64,000 bases of DNA, taken from the NCBI RefSeq assembly GCF_022953055.1, contig NZ_JALJEJ010000012.1, positions 24,748 to 88,747 on the forward strand. Direction: 5' to 3'. Source of the stretch: Mucilaginibacter straminoryzae. GTDB lineage: Bacteria; Bacteroidota; Bacteroidia; Sphingobacteriales; Sphingobacteriaceae. Both the position numbers and the translations under genes were made by a program. The notes under the pieces were generated by a model. It saw nothing but the letters and a program-made list of their open reading frames with translations. It had not been told where the DNA came from and did no database searches. This document shows positions 16,443 through 23,696 of this stretch, in pieces; the first letter of the stretch is position 1; each line of letters starts with the position of its first letter.

Positions 16443-16829
16443 ATGGTAACTACAATTACTGACGGCGTTAGAGTTTCTGTAGAAACCCAATACCAACCCG
16501 AATATTCTAATCCGGCGGGCGATCACTATATGTTTGCCTACAAAATAAATATCGAAAACCTGAGCAACTATACAGTTCAGTTGCTGCGCAGGAGGTGGGA
16601 TATTTTTGATTCGAACGGAACACATCGCGAAGTGGAAGGCGAGGGCGTAGTTGGCGAACAACCGGTGATAGAGCCTGGGCAGTCGCACGAATATGTTTCG
16701 GGTTGCAACCTTAAGACAGATATGGGTATTATGAAAGGTGCTTACCAAATGGTACGTACCATGGATAATTCGGTTTTCAATGTGGAAATCCCAGAATTCT
16801 ATATGATCGCGCCGTACCGTTTAAACTAA
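16443..16829 (+). CDS. apaG: ApaG-domain protein (Co2+/Mg2+ efflux-associated)
   Basis: The 128-residue single-domain protein has the immunoglobulin-like ApaG fold: VSVETQYQPEYSNP, YKINIENLSNYTVQLLRRRW, then HREVEGEGVVGEQPVIEPGQ, YVSGCNLKTDMGIMKGAYQM and a closing EIPEFYM. In enterobacteria apaG mutants show cobalt resistance, but the biochemical role is unsettled. It has its own promoter and a terminator at 16867-16897. Confidence 0.93.
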   Translation: MVTTITDGVRVSVETQYQPEYSNPAGDHYMFAYKINIENLSNYTVQLLRRRWDIFDSNGTHREVEGEGVVGEQPVIEPGQSHEYVSGCNLKTDMGIMKGAYQMVRTMDNSVFNVEIPEFYMIAPYRLN

Positions 16830-16866
16830 TCACGGAACAGATTTCAGAGTCTATTTATACAAATGG

Positions 16867-16897
16867 AAAGGCCTGCGCACGCAGGCTTTTCTGTTTT
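16867..16897 (+). terminator. Terminator of apaG
   Basis: AAAGGCCTGC pairs with GCAGGCTTTT around GCAC, followed by a T tract that reaches the stop codon of the convergent gene. Confidence 0.8.
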
Positions 16898-17248
16898 TTA
16901 TCTTTTCCGCTTCAGGATAAACATAAAACGAGTGGACTTATCGGTATTTAATGAACTGTTATAAGGCGTTGTGCTTACCAGTTCCCAACCGTTCATAGCC
17001 ATATAATTAAGGGCATCTGCAGCCGAGTCGAACGACTGTAGCTTGTCTGTTTCTGCTTTCTTCTCCAAGTCGTTATAGGGCGTTAGCTGCCCGTAATCCA
17101 CACTAAACTTCAGTTTGCTGCTAAAGGTTCTTTCCACTCCGGTCATCACACAATAAATTTCTTTAGCCTTGTAGGTGATGCTATCGCGCTTTTGGGCAAA
17201 ACCTATTAAGGGCAGCAGGCAGATAAGGATAAGGCAAAGTTTTTTCAT
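16898..17248 (-). CDS. Secreted hypothetical protein, DUF4177-like
   Basis: The 116-residue product has a signal peptide (MKKLCLILICLLPLIGFAQ). Near its C-terminus is the pattern SAADALNYMAMNGWELVSTT then FMFILKR, which resembles DUF4177-like domains (aspartate-rich start, a helix, GWELV, closing strand). The function is unknown. It is convergent with apaG, sharing the terminator region, and is otherwise alone. Confidence 0.7.
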   Translation of the reverse strand: MKKLCLILICLLPLIGFAQKRDSITYKAKEIYCVMTGVERTFSSKLKFSVDYGQLTPYNDLEKKAETDKLQSFDSAADALNYMAMNGWELVSTTPYNSSLNTDKSTRFMFILKRKR

Positions 17249-17385
17249 CGGTTTTTCTTATAAGGTAATCTGTATTGGGTTAGGACTTAAAGATGTGGAT
17301 TGTTGCTTGAAAAAGCAATGTTTTTTATACAGGGATATTAACTATTGCTAAATTATTTGTGGTTTGCCAACGCCTATTAAAGCAT

Positions 17386-17411
17386 AAAAAAACCCGCGGT
17401 TAGGCGGGTTT
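17386..17411 (-). terminator. Terminator of the zinc metallopeptidase gene
   Basis: On the minus strand AAACCCGC pairs with GCGGGTTT and the stem runs into seven T. It is 23 bp after the stop codon of the gene. Confidence 0.8.
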
Positions 17412-17433
17412 GATGTTTTTGTAACTTAAAGTG

Positions 17434-18162
17434 TTAGTCGCGGCGGCTGTTCAGCAGCGATACATAATAAAGTAGGGAAGCAAGCGATGATAACGCAGCA
17501 ACTACATAGGTCATGGCGGCCCACCACAAGGCATCTTTTGCCTGGCTATGCTCTTCACTGGTTTGCATTACGCTATAATTATTGTTGAGCCAGGCTAATG
17601 CCCTGCGGCTTGCATCAAACTCTACCGGTAGGGTAATAAAGCTAAAGATGGTAACCAAAGCTAATGCCGCAACGCCGATCATCAGGATATAAGGGTTATT
17701 ACTAAAAATCAGCAGCATCACACCGATCATCAAGGTCCATTGCACCAACCGGGAAGCAATACTGATGACGGGAACAATCGCAGTACGCAAGGTTAACCAG
17801 CTATAAGCTTTAGCATGTTGCACGGCGTGCCCGCATTCGTGGGCGGCTACGGCAGCCGCGGCAACACTGCGGCTGTAATAAACATCCGGGCTAAGGTTTA
17901 CCGTGCGGTTTTCCGGGTTATAGTGGTCGGTCAGTTCGCCTTCTACAGAAATTACCTGCACATCGTTGATATAATTATCGCGCAGCATCTTTTGCGCTAC
18001 TTCCGCACCGGTCATGCCGGAAGAAAGCGGTATTTCGGCATAATGCTGAAACTTACTTTTGAAACGCATCTGCACTATCAGGCTCACCACGGCAATTACG
18101 ATGGTGAGCAGCCAGGCAGACGGAATGCCAATATATGCGGTTATTAAGGTTAAATCAGTCAT
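17434..18162 (-). CDS. YugP-type membrane zinc metallopeptidase
   Basis: The 242-residue protein has one N-terminal membrane helix (about 9-30), the zinc motif HECGH in AAVAAHECGHAVQHAKAY, and two to three more hydrophobic segments behind it. A conserved TLPVEFDASRRALAWL follows, where the Glu is the likely third ligand. This matches the Zn-dependent peptidase family of Bacillus YugP. The substrate is unknown. It is divergent from the SPFH gene across a 285-bp gap; both are membrane-quality-control-type proteins, but a link is only positional. Confidence 0.9.
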   Translation of the reverse strand: MTDLTLITAYIGIPSAWLLTIVIAVVSLIVQMRFKSKFQHYAEIPLSSGMTGAEVAQKMLRDNYINDVQVISVEGELTDHYNPENRTVNLSPDVYYSRSVAAAAVAAHECGHAVQHAKAYSWLTLRTAIVPVISIASRLVQWTLMIGVMLLIFSNNPYILMIGVAALALVTIFSFITLPVEFDASRRALAWLNNNYSVMQTSEEHSQAKDALWWAAMTYVVAALSSLASLLYYVSLLNSRRD

Positions 18163-18447
18163 AACAAATAGTTTGTGCAGTAATTAGTTCAAAAACTATT
18201 CCGTAGTAGCTTTGATGCATCGCCTGCGAAGCTACCAAAGCGCTTAGCTGTCAATACTTCAGTGATGAGCTGTTAAAATGTCTTGATTGAATAACAGATC
18301 AAAAAAATTAAAAATCTTTGTAACAAACCTCAATCACCGTTATCTTAATACCGTTAAATAGCTAAGGTTCTACAAAAGCTATTACATTTTGTGAGGAGTC
18401 CGCACCTTAAGGGCTCTGTTAAAGCAAAAAATAATTCCAACAAAAAA

Positions 18448-20322
18448 ATGGCTGATTTAATTTTTAAGCTCTGGTGGGTGCTGCCCGTCGTTGCTGCGCT
18501 GCTGTTGTACAAATCTGTACTGCGCGTTTTCTTTGGTATGGTGATCGTTCCGGATGACCGTATTGGTTTAGTCGTTAAAAAGTTTACCCTTTATGGGGAT
18601 ACGCGCCTGCCGGACGGCCGTATCATCGCTACAAAAGGCGAGGCCGGTATGCAGGCCAAGCCATTAGCGCCAGGACTATACTGGCGTATGTGGCCATGGC
18701 AATATGCTATTACCATGGAACCTTTTACCATTATTGAACAGGGGAACCTTGGACTGGTAAAAGCAAAGGACGGTGCCCCGTTAGACACCGGCCGGGTGCT
18801 GGGCAGGCCGGTAGAGTGCGATAAGTTCCAGGATTCGCAGGCTTTTCTGGATAATAACGGTCAAAAAGGTCCTCAGGCTGCCTTTTTAACGCCCGGTAGT
18901 TACCGGATCAATACCTTTTTATTCGATATCGTTAAAGTGCCGGTAACGCAGATCAACGAAAACAAGGTAGGCATTATTACCACTTTGGATGGCGAACCTT
19001 TAGAGAAAGGAGAGATCGCAGGCGGCTCGGTAGCCGGTCACCGTAACTACCAGGACCCTATGGCCTTTATCCACGCAGGTGGTAAAAAGGGTTTGCAGGA
19101 AGACGTGATCCTGGCCGGTACTTATTACCTGAACCCGTGGTTTGTGATTGTGGAACAGGTGGACATGATGCACATCCCAATCGGTTACGTCGGCGTGGTG
19201 AACTCGTTCGTGGGGCCGGAAGGTACAGATACCAGCGGCGATAACTTTAAGCATGGTAACATTGTGAAGAAAGGGCAGAAAGGCGTTTGGGAAGAACCGT
19301 TAGACCCCGGTAAGCACCCGGTAAACATTTACACCCACGGGGTTGAAGTGGTGCCGACCACCAACATTGTTTTGAACTGGGCCAACAGTAGGATGGAAGC
19401 GCACGAACTGGACAAGAACTTAAGCACGATCAGCGTTCGTTCATTCGATGGCTTTACCTTTAACCTGGATGTTTCGCAGATTATCCACATCCCGCGTAAC
19501 GAAGCGCCAAAAGTAATTGCCCGTTTCGGTAAAATGCGCAACCTGGTATCGCAGGTGTTAGAACCTACCATTGCCAACTACTTCCGTAACGCAGCGCAAA
19601 AGAGCGATGTGATCGGTTTCTTAACTAACCGTTCGCAACGTCAGGACGATGCAAAAAGCCATATAAGCCAGGTATTGGCAGATTATAACGTAGTCGGCGT
19701 GGATACCCTGATCGGTGATATTGTTCCGCCGGAAGCGTTAATGAAAACCATGACCGACCGTAAGCTGGCCGAGGAAGAACGCCATACCTGGGAGATTCAG
19801 AAAAGCGCCCAAATGGAACGTAAGGAATTCGAGAGTGCCAAAGCCGGTGCAGATATGCAGCCCGAGATTGTGAAATCAACCCGCCAGGTAGAGATCAACA
19901 CCCAAATGGCTGCTGCAAAGGTAGCCGCTGCCAAAGGTGACGCCGAGTCAAGGGTGATTAACGCGAAAGCTGATGCCGAAAACCGCACCATTAATGCCAA
20001 GGCAGATGCAGAAGCCAAAACCATTATTGCCAAAGCAGATGCTTCTGCTACAGAAGTAAATGGTAATGCCGAAGCCGGTAAAATTAAGGCGATAGGTTTG
20101 GCCGAGGCCGAAGTAACCAAACAGAAGACCGAGGCCATGGGTACAGAGCAGTATGCCATTGTGCGTGTAGCAGAAGCGCTGGCCCAAAACAATATCAAGC
20201 TGGTGCCAGAGATATTGATCAATGGTAAAGACGGCGGAAACGGCGGCATTGTAGATGCGCTGATCGGTACCGAACTGTTTAAAAAACTACAACAGGAAAA
20301 TACGCCTAAGAACGAAGCGTAA
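18448..20322 (+). CDS. Flotillin-like SPFH/Band 7 protein with four N-terminal repeats
   Basis: The 624-residue protein starts with one membrane helix (about 8-31). I see four tandem beta modules (about 38-97, 99-168, 172-243 and 246-304). Each opens with an xGhV strand and closes with a PGxY-type turn (APGLYW, TPGSYRIN, AGTYYLN, DPGKHPVN). Modules 2 and 3 also share DG.PL..G and a GG/NGxKG stretch. The SPFH domain follows (about 325-470, FTFNLDVSQIIHIPRNEAPK) and then an Ala/Glu-rich coiled coil with repeated AKADAE units. SPFH proteins form large cages or rings on membranes. The start is the ATG at 18448; an in-frame GTG at 18391 is less likely. Terminator at 20336-20380. Confidence 0.88.
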   Translation: MADLIFKLWWVLPVVAALLLYKSVLRVFFGMVIVPDDRIGLVVKKFTLYGDTRLPDGRIIATKGEAGMQAKPLAPGLYWRMWPWQYAITMEPFTIIEQGNLGLVKAKDGAPLDTGRVLGRPVECDKFQDSQAFLDNNGQKGPQAAFLTPGSYRINTFLFDIVKVPVTQINENKVGIITTLDGEPLEKGEIAGGSVAGHRNYQDPMAFIHAGGKKGLQEDVILAGTYYLNPWFVIVEQVDMMHIPIGYVGVVNSFVGPEGTDTSGDNFKHGNIVKKGQKGVWEEPLDPGKHPVNIYTHGVEVVPTTNIVLNWANSRMEAHELDKNLSTISVRSFDGFTFNLDVSQIIHIPRNEAPKVIARFGKMRNLVSQVLEPTIANYFRNAAQKSDVIGFLTNRSQRQDDAKSHISQVLADYNVVGVDTLIGDIVPPEALMKTMTDRKLAEEERHTWEIQKSAQMERKEFESAKAGADMQPEIVKSTRQVEINTQMAAAKVAAAKGDAESRVINAKADAENRTINAKADAEAKTIIAKADASATEVNGNAEAGKIKAIGLAEAEVTKQKTEAMGTEQYAIVRVAEALAQNNIKLVPEILINGKDGGNGGIVDALIGTELFKKLQQENTPKNEA

Positions 20323-20335
20323 CCGATACTTTTTT

Positions 20336-20380
20336 AATTCTTATGGCAACCGTTATAGCTGCCATAAGAATTTTTCTTTT
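20336..20380 (+). terminator. Terminator of the SPFH gene
   Basis: Stem ATTCTTATGGC/GCCATAAGAAT with a 13-base loop, followed by TTTTTCTTTTT. Confidence 0.85.
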
Positions 20381-20502
20381 TATACCCCTTTCTAAGCTTC
20401 TTATAGCCGGTACCGGCCTTACGCTTTAAATTCTAATCCAATTCTAATTTGACTTTGGTAATTAAAATTTATCCAATGCGTATGATGTTAAACAATAAAT
20501 CT

Positions 20503-21549
20503 ATGAAGAAGCTACTGAAAACAGGCTTAATAGCCTTGGTGATATTATTAGTTAAGGCAAATGTATTTGCGCAGATAAGTGTAGGGATTAGTATTTCTGC
20601 CCATGTTGCGCCGCCACCCTTGCCGGTTTATGCCCAGCCGCCCTGCCCGGTTGATGGTTACTTATGGGTACCCGGTTACTGGGCTTGGAGCGACGATATC
20701 CAGGATTATTATTGGGTGCCGGGTGTCTGGATGGCTCCTCCGCGGCCAGGATTATTATGGACGCCCGCTTACTGGGGATATACCGGCGGCGTATATGGGT
20801 TCCACGCCGGGTACTGGGGCATACACGTAGGTTTTTATGGCGGCATTAACTACGGTTACGGCTATTGTGGAACCGGTTTTGTTGGTGGTGGATGGTCTGG
20901 CGATCACTTCCGTTACAACACCGCTGTGGTTAACGTTAATAAAACGGTGATACACAATACCTATATTGATGAAAGCGTGAACGTGCACAATACGGTGGTA
21001 AATAACAACCGGGTGAGCTTTAACGGCGGACAGGGTGGCGTACAAGCGCAACCACGTGCCGAAGAGCTGGCCGCTATGCGAGAACAGCATGTACAGGCTA
21101 CTGCCCAACAAAGCCAGCATGAGCAGCATGCCATGCAAGACCGCAGTCAGTTTTTTAAGAACAACGGAGGCCGGCCAGAGCGGGCAGCGGTGAATAAGGT
21201 TGGCGGGGCGCAGGTAAGGGCCGCTAATTATGCCCCGGGCGATCAGCACGGGTTCAGGCAACCGGCGGATAGGGGCGCAAATCCAGCGGGTAATAATGCG
21301 ATGGATTACAATCACAGGGACAATCAGCTGCAAAGACCGGACGGTAATCATAACATGGCAAATCAGCCGCAACCGGATAACCGTACCAACGCGGCTTATA
21401 CACCCGGTAACCACGTGCTGCCAAACCGAAACTATGCCATGCAGCAACAACATATGCACAGTATGCCGCAGCCACATGTGCAAGCACCGCATAGTATGCC
21501 GCACAACATGCCAAGGCCGCCGCAAATGCACGCCGGACGGCACCACTAA
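20503..21549 (+). CDS. Secreted YXWGXW-repeat protein with His/Met-rich tail
   Basis: The 348-residue product has a signal peptide (about 1-24). Tandem Tyr/Trp units of the YXWGXW type follow (WVPGYWAWSDD, YYWVPGVWMAPP, LLWTPAYWGYT, GFHAGYWG), then a Gly/Tyr-rich stretch and a Val/Asn region. The long tail is Gln/Asn/His-rich and ends with many His and Met residues (MQQQHMHSMPQPH, MHAGRHH). The tail could bind soft metals. The function of the family is unknown. In-frame starts at 20476 (ATG) and 20449 (TTG) exist; 20503 gives the cleanest signal peptide. Terminator at 21562-21588. Confidence 0.82.
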   Translation: MKKLLKTGLIALVILLVKANVFAQISVGISISAHVAPPPLPVYAQPPCPVDGYLWVPGYWAWSDDIQDYYWVPGVWMAPPRPGLLWTPAYWGYTGGVYGFHAGYWGIHVGFYGGINYGYGYCGTGFVGGGWSGDHFRYNTAVVNVNKTVIHNTYIDESVNVHNTVVNNNRVSFNGGQGGVQAQPRAEELAAMREQHVQATAQQSQHEQHAMQDRSQFFKNNGGRPERAAVNKVGGAQVRAANYAPGDQHGFRQPADRGANPAGNNAMDYNHRDNQLQRPDGNHNMANQPQPDNRTNAAYTPGNHVLPNRNYAMQQQHMHSMPQPHVQAPHSMPHNMPRPPQMHAGRHH

Positions 21550-21561
21550 ATATTCTTTTCG

Positions 21562-21588
21562 AGCCCGGTATTGCCGGGCTTTTTTTTG
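21562..21588 (+). terminator. Terminator of the YXWGXW gene
   Basis: AGCCCGG-TATTG-CCGGGCT followed by eight or more T. Confidence 0.88.
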
Positions 21589-21644
21589 TTCATCAAACTA
21601 TCAGGGAACCGGTAGAACGATATAAGCTCGAGAAGTGCGATTCC

Positions 21645-21679
21645 TTCCTCCCCCTTCTCCGGGGAGGGGGAAGAGGGAA
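21645..21679. repeat. CTCCCC hairpin repeat, copy 1
   Basis: CCCCCTTCTCCGGGGAGGGGG forms a GC-rich hairpin. It is one of several related C/T-rich and G/A-rich intergenic elements in this window (others near 22779, 25852 and 49070). Confidence 0.55.
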
Positions 21680-21727
21680 ATTAAACAACTGTTGAACAAA
21701 TTACAGTAAACGCTTATTTTCGGTGCG

Positions 21728-22672
21728 ATGGCTTCTGAAACAACTTTCACCCGTACCCGAATTGCACCCACACCCAGCGGATTTCTGCATGTAGGTAATG
21801 TACTGTCGTTTGCGGTTACAGCGGCTTTAGCAGAGCAGTATGGCGCGAAAATATTATTGCGCATCGACGACCTGGATCAGGCAAGGGTGAATCCTGCTTT
21901 TGTTCAGGATATTTTTGATACCCTTAACTTTCTGGAAATTCCATGGCACGAAGGGCCAAAGGGTTATGCTGATTATCAGGAAAACTGGTCGCAGTTGCAC
22001 CGGATGGAGCATTATAAAAAGCTGCTGGAGCAGTTGAGGCAGCAGCAATTGGTTTTTGCATGCACCTGTTCAAGGGCTGATATCAAGCGGTTTAGCAATG
22101 ATGAAACTTATCCCGGAACCTGTCTTATTCAGCACAAAGACCTTAACACTCCTGAAAGCAGTTGGCGGTTAAAAACTGTTAAAGATGCTACGGTGGCAGT
22201 TAAAGGGTTGAAAGCAATAACAACAGAACGCCTGCCGGCTTCAATGCAAAACTTTGTTGTCAGGAAGAAAGATAGCTTCCCGGCCTATCAGCTTAGTTCT
22301 CTTGCTGACGATATTTTTTTCGGGGTCGACCTGATCGTGCGTGGGCAGGACCTCCGGGATTCTACCTTAGCCCAACTCCACCTGGCGCAATCGCTCGGTT
22401 TACAATCATTTCTTGATACTGCCTTTTATCATCATCCGCTGATCAAAGGCAATAACGGGTTGAAACTCTCTAAATCTGCCGGGGATACTTCCATACAGGC
22501 ACTTCGTAAGCAAGGGAAAACGCCTGCTGATATTTTTTCAATGATTGCCGGTATGCTTGGGCATGATGAGGGAATAAAAAATTGGCGCGAGTTAGGGCAA
22601 TTACTGCTATCGTATCCGATTGAAAATTTATTAGCTATTGAAAGAAGTAACCAAAGAAAACCTGGTCGTTAG
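21728..22672 (+). CDS. gluQ: Glutamyl-Q tRNA(Asp) synthetase-like protein
   Basis: The 314-residue class I synthetase core lacks an anticodon-binding domain. The HIGH-type motif is in APTPSGFLHVGN and the KMSKS-type in GLKLSKSAG. A zinc site is suggested by CTCSR, then YPGTC. GluQ enzymes charge glutamate onto the queuosine base of tRNA(Asp) rather than onto a tRNA end; the truncated length fits this rather than GltX. Bacteroidota versions are often annotated only as glutamate--tRNA ligase family, so the exact substrate is inferred. Confidence 0.85.
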   Translation: MASETTFTRTRIAPTPSGFLHVGNVLSFAVTAALAEQYGAKILLRIDDLDQARVNPAFVQDIFDTLNFLEIPWHEGPKGYADYQENWSQLHRMEHYKKLLEQLRQQQLVFACTCSRADIKRFSNDETYPGTCLIQHKDLNTPESSWRLKTVKDATVAVKGLKAITTERLPASMQNFVVRKKDSFPAYQLSSLADDIFFGVDLIVRGQDLRDSTLAQLHLAQSLGLQSFLDTAFYHHPLIKGNNGLKLSKSAGDTSIQALRKQGKTPADIFSMIAGMLGHDEGIKNWRELGQLLLSYPIENLLAIERSNQRKPGR

Positions 22673-22778
22673 CACATCTTTAGGTTTGCTTAAGTACAGA
22701 TTCTTCACTATGTTCAGAATGACAACATTTTTTTGAAGAACTGGAGTGTAGGTTTCCTGATCCTATCTGCTAACGGTC

Positions 22779-22821
22779 GGGAGGGCTTAAATTCCCTTTT
22801 TTGGAGGGGGTTAGGGAGAGG
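22779..22821. repeat. CTCCCC/GGAGGG repeat, copy 2
   Basis: GGGAGGGCTTAAATTCCC, then TTGGAGGGGGTTAGGGAGAGG: the same G-rich consensus as the copies at 21645 and 25852, in the opposite orientation to the latter. Confidence 0.5.
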
Positions 22822-22917
22822 TACTGCGCTGTATGCGACACCTAAGAGTAGTGACGCCACTTCGTCATTGAGTTTCTATCTTCTACAAATCATATATAAT
22901 CGAGCGGAGGACTAAAC

Positions 22918-23052
22918 GTCAAAACGTGCGGGCCGGTCCAACGGACTCCCTCGGAGAAGTATGGCGTGAATGCCATTTTAGCTTTTGGCGAGCAAAGCGA
23001 GGTTACTCAAAAGCGTTTAAAATGGCAGGGCGGGCCGAAGCGTCGTTTTGAC
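22918..23052. repeat. Nested imperfect palindrome (structured element)
   Basis: Outer arms GTCAAAACG (22918-22926) and CGTTTTGAC (23044-23052) pair perfectly. Inner arms at 22971-22987 (TGCCATTTTAGCTTTTG) and 23008-23027 pair over 17 bp with one bulge. Between the left arms lie two mini-hairpins, GGTCC-AAC-GGAC and CTCC-CTC-GGAG. The layout looks like a folded RNA or a palindromic mobile repeat; which one cannot be decided here. Confidence 0.6.
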
Positions 23053-23062
23053 TTGACTTTTG

Positions 23063-23089
23063 GTTACTTTTTGTCTAAGAAAAAGTAAC
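23063..23089. repeat. Perfect hairpin GTTACTTTTT/AAAAAGTAAC
   Basis: 10-bp perfect arms around a seven-base loop, 10 bases after the nested palindrome. The two probably travel together as one repeat unit. Confidence 0.6.
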
Positions 23090-23226
23090 TAAGCCTTAAA
23101 AAGCTATGAGCAGATTAACTTTAGTGTCTTTATTTACTTATTAATACGGGCACCAATATTCCTCAACTTTTTAATTCCAAGTTCCGGCCCTAATCATATT
23201 TTTAAAAACACGAACTTTGTACTCGT

Positions 23227-23658
23227 ATGAACCCTACCTCTCTTACGCTACACATTGCCGATCTTTCGGATCTGCCTAACGCAGCAGATAAACTGTTAGA
23301 ATTTGCAGCCGATGCGCGCGTTTTTCTGTTTTATGGCGAAATGGGCGCCGGTAAAACCACTTTCACCAAAGCCATTTGTGAAAGGTTAAGCGTTACCGAG
23401 CCGGTAAGCAGCCCCACGTTTTCAATCATCAACGAATATAAAGGCACTACAGGCAGTATCTTTCATTTTGATTTTTACCGGTTGAAGAACCAGAGCGAAG
23501 CGCTGGACATGGGCTACGAAGAGTATTTCTACTCCGGCAACTACTGCCTGATCGAATGGCCCGAAAAAATACCCGACCTGCTGCCAGAACATTACGTAAA
23601 AGTAAGTATCCGCGCGTTGAGCCCCACCAGCCGCGAAATAATTGCCGAACATATTTAA
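23227..23658 (+). CDS. tsaE: tRNA threonylcarbamoyladenosine biosynthesis protein TsaE
   Basis: TsaE is the ATPase partner of TsaD and TsaB in making the t6A modification at position 37 of ANN-decoding tRNAs. The 143-residue product has Walker A in GEMGAGKTTFTKAI, the switch-like SSPTFSIINEY, FHFDFYRLK, and IEWPEKIPDLLP near the end. Length fits the family. It is followed 38 bp later by ald, an order often seen in Bacteroidota. Confidence 0.95.
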   Translation: MNPTSLTLHIADLSDLPNAADKLLEFAADARVFLFYGEMGAGKTTFTKAICERLSVTEPVSSPTFSIINEYKGTTGSIFHFDFYRLKNQSEALDMGYEEYFYSGNYCLIEWPEKIPDLLPEHYVKVSIRALSPTSREIIAEHI

Positions 23659-23696
23659 ATTTTGACTAACTTCATCGACCGAGGAAATTACAGCGC

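Larger units (their letters stand above)
22673..23226. other. Long intergenic region packed with repeats
   Basis: No gene is supported here. From left to right it holds a fragment of the TTCAGAATGACA-type repeat (about 22702-22730), a C/T hairpin-family copy (22779-22821), a large nested palindrome (22918-23052) and a perfect 10-bp hairpin (23063-23089). The tsaE promoter should lie in the last 100 bases (AACTTTG near 23215 is a weak -7 candidate). Confidence 0.6.

Noticed and set aside
18190..18240. Hairpin GTAGCTT...AAGCTAC between the zinc protease and SPFH genes as a riboswitch
   Set aside because: Only a 7-bp stem and no conserved aptamer features; the region is read simply as a divergent promoter gap.
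19797..20249. 150-codon minus-strand frame opposite the SPFH coiled coil
   Set aside because: Antisense shadow of the Ala/Lys-rich repeats; Ala/Ser-rich translation without motifs.
20755..21546. 263-codon minus-strand frame opposite the YXWGXW gene
   Set aside because: Long only because of the biased Gln/His codons of the real gene; the sense protein has a signal peptide and known repeats.
22733..22915. 60-codon plus-strand frame after gluQ
   Set aside because: It runs through the dispersed repeats; composition is not protein-like and it has no homolog-like features.
22918..23089. CRISPR array or tRNA-like structure
   Set aside because: No regular spacer-repeat spacing and no tRNA signature loops; palindromes only.
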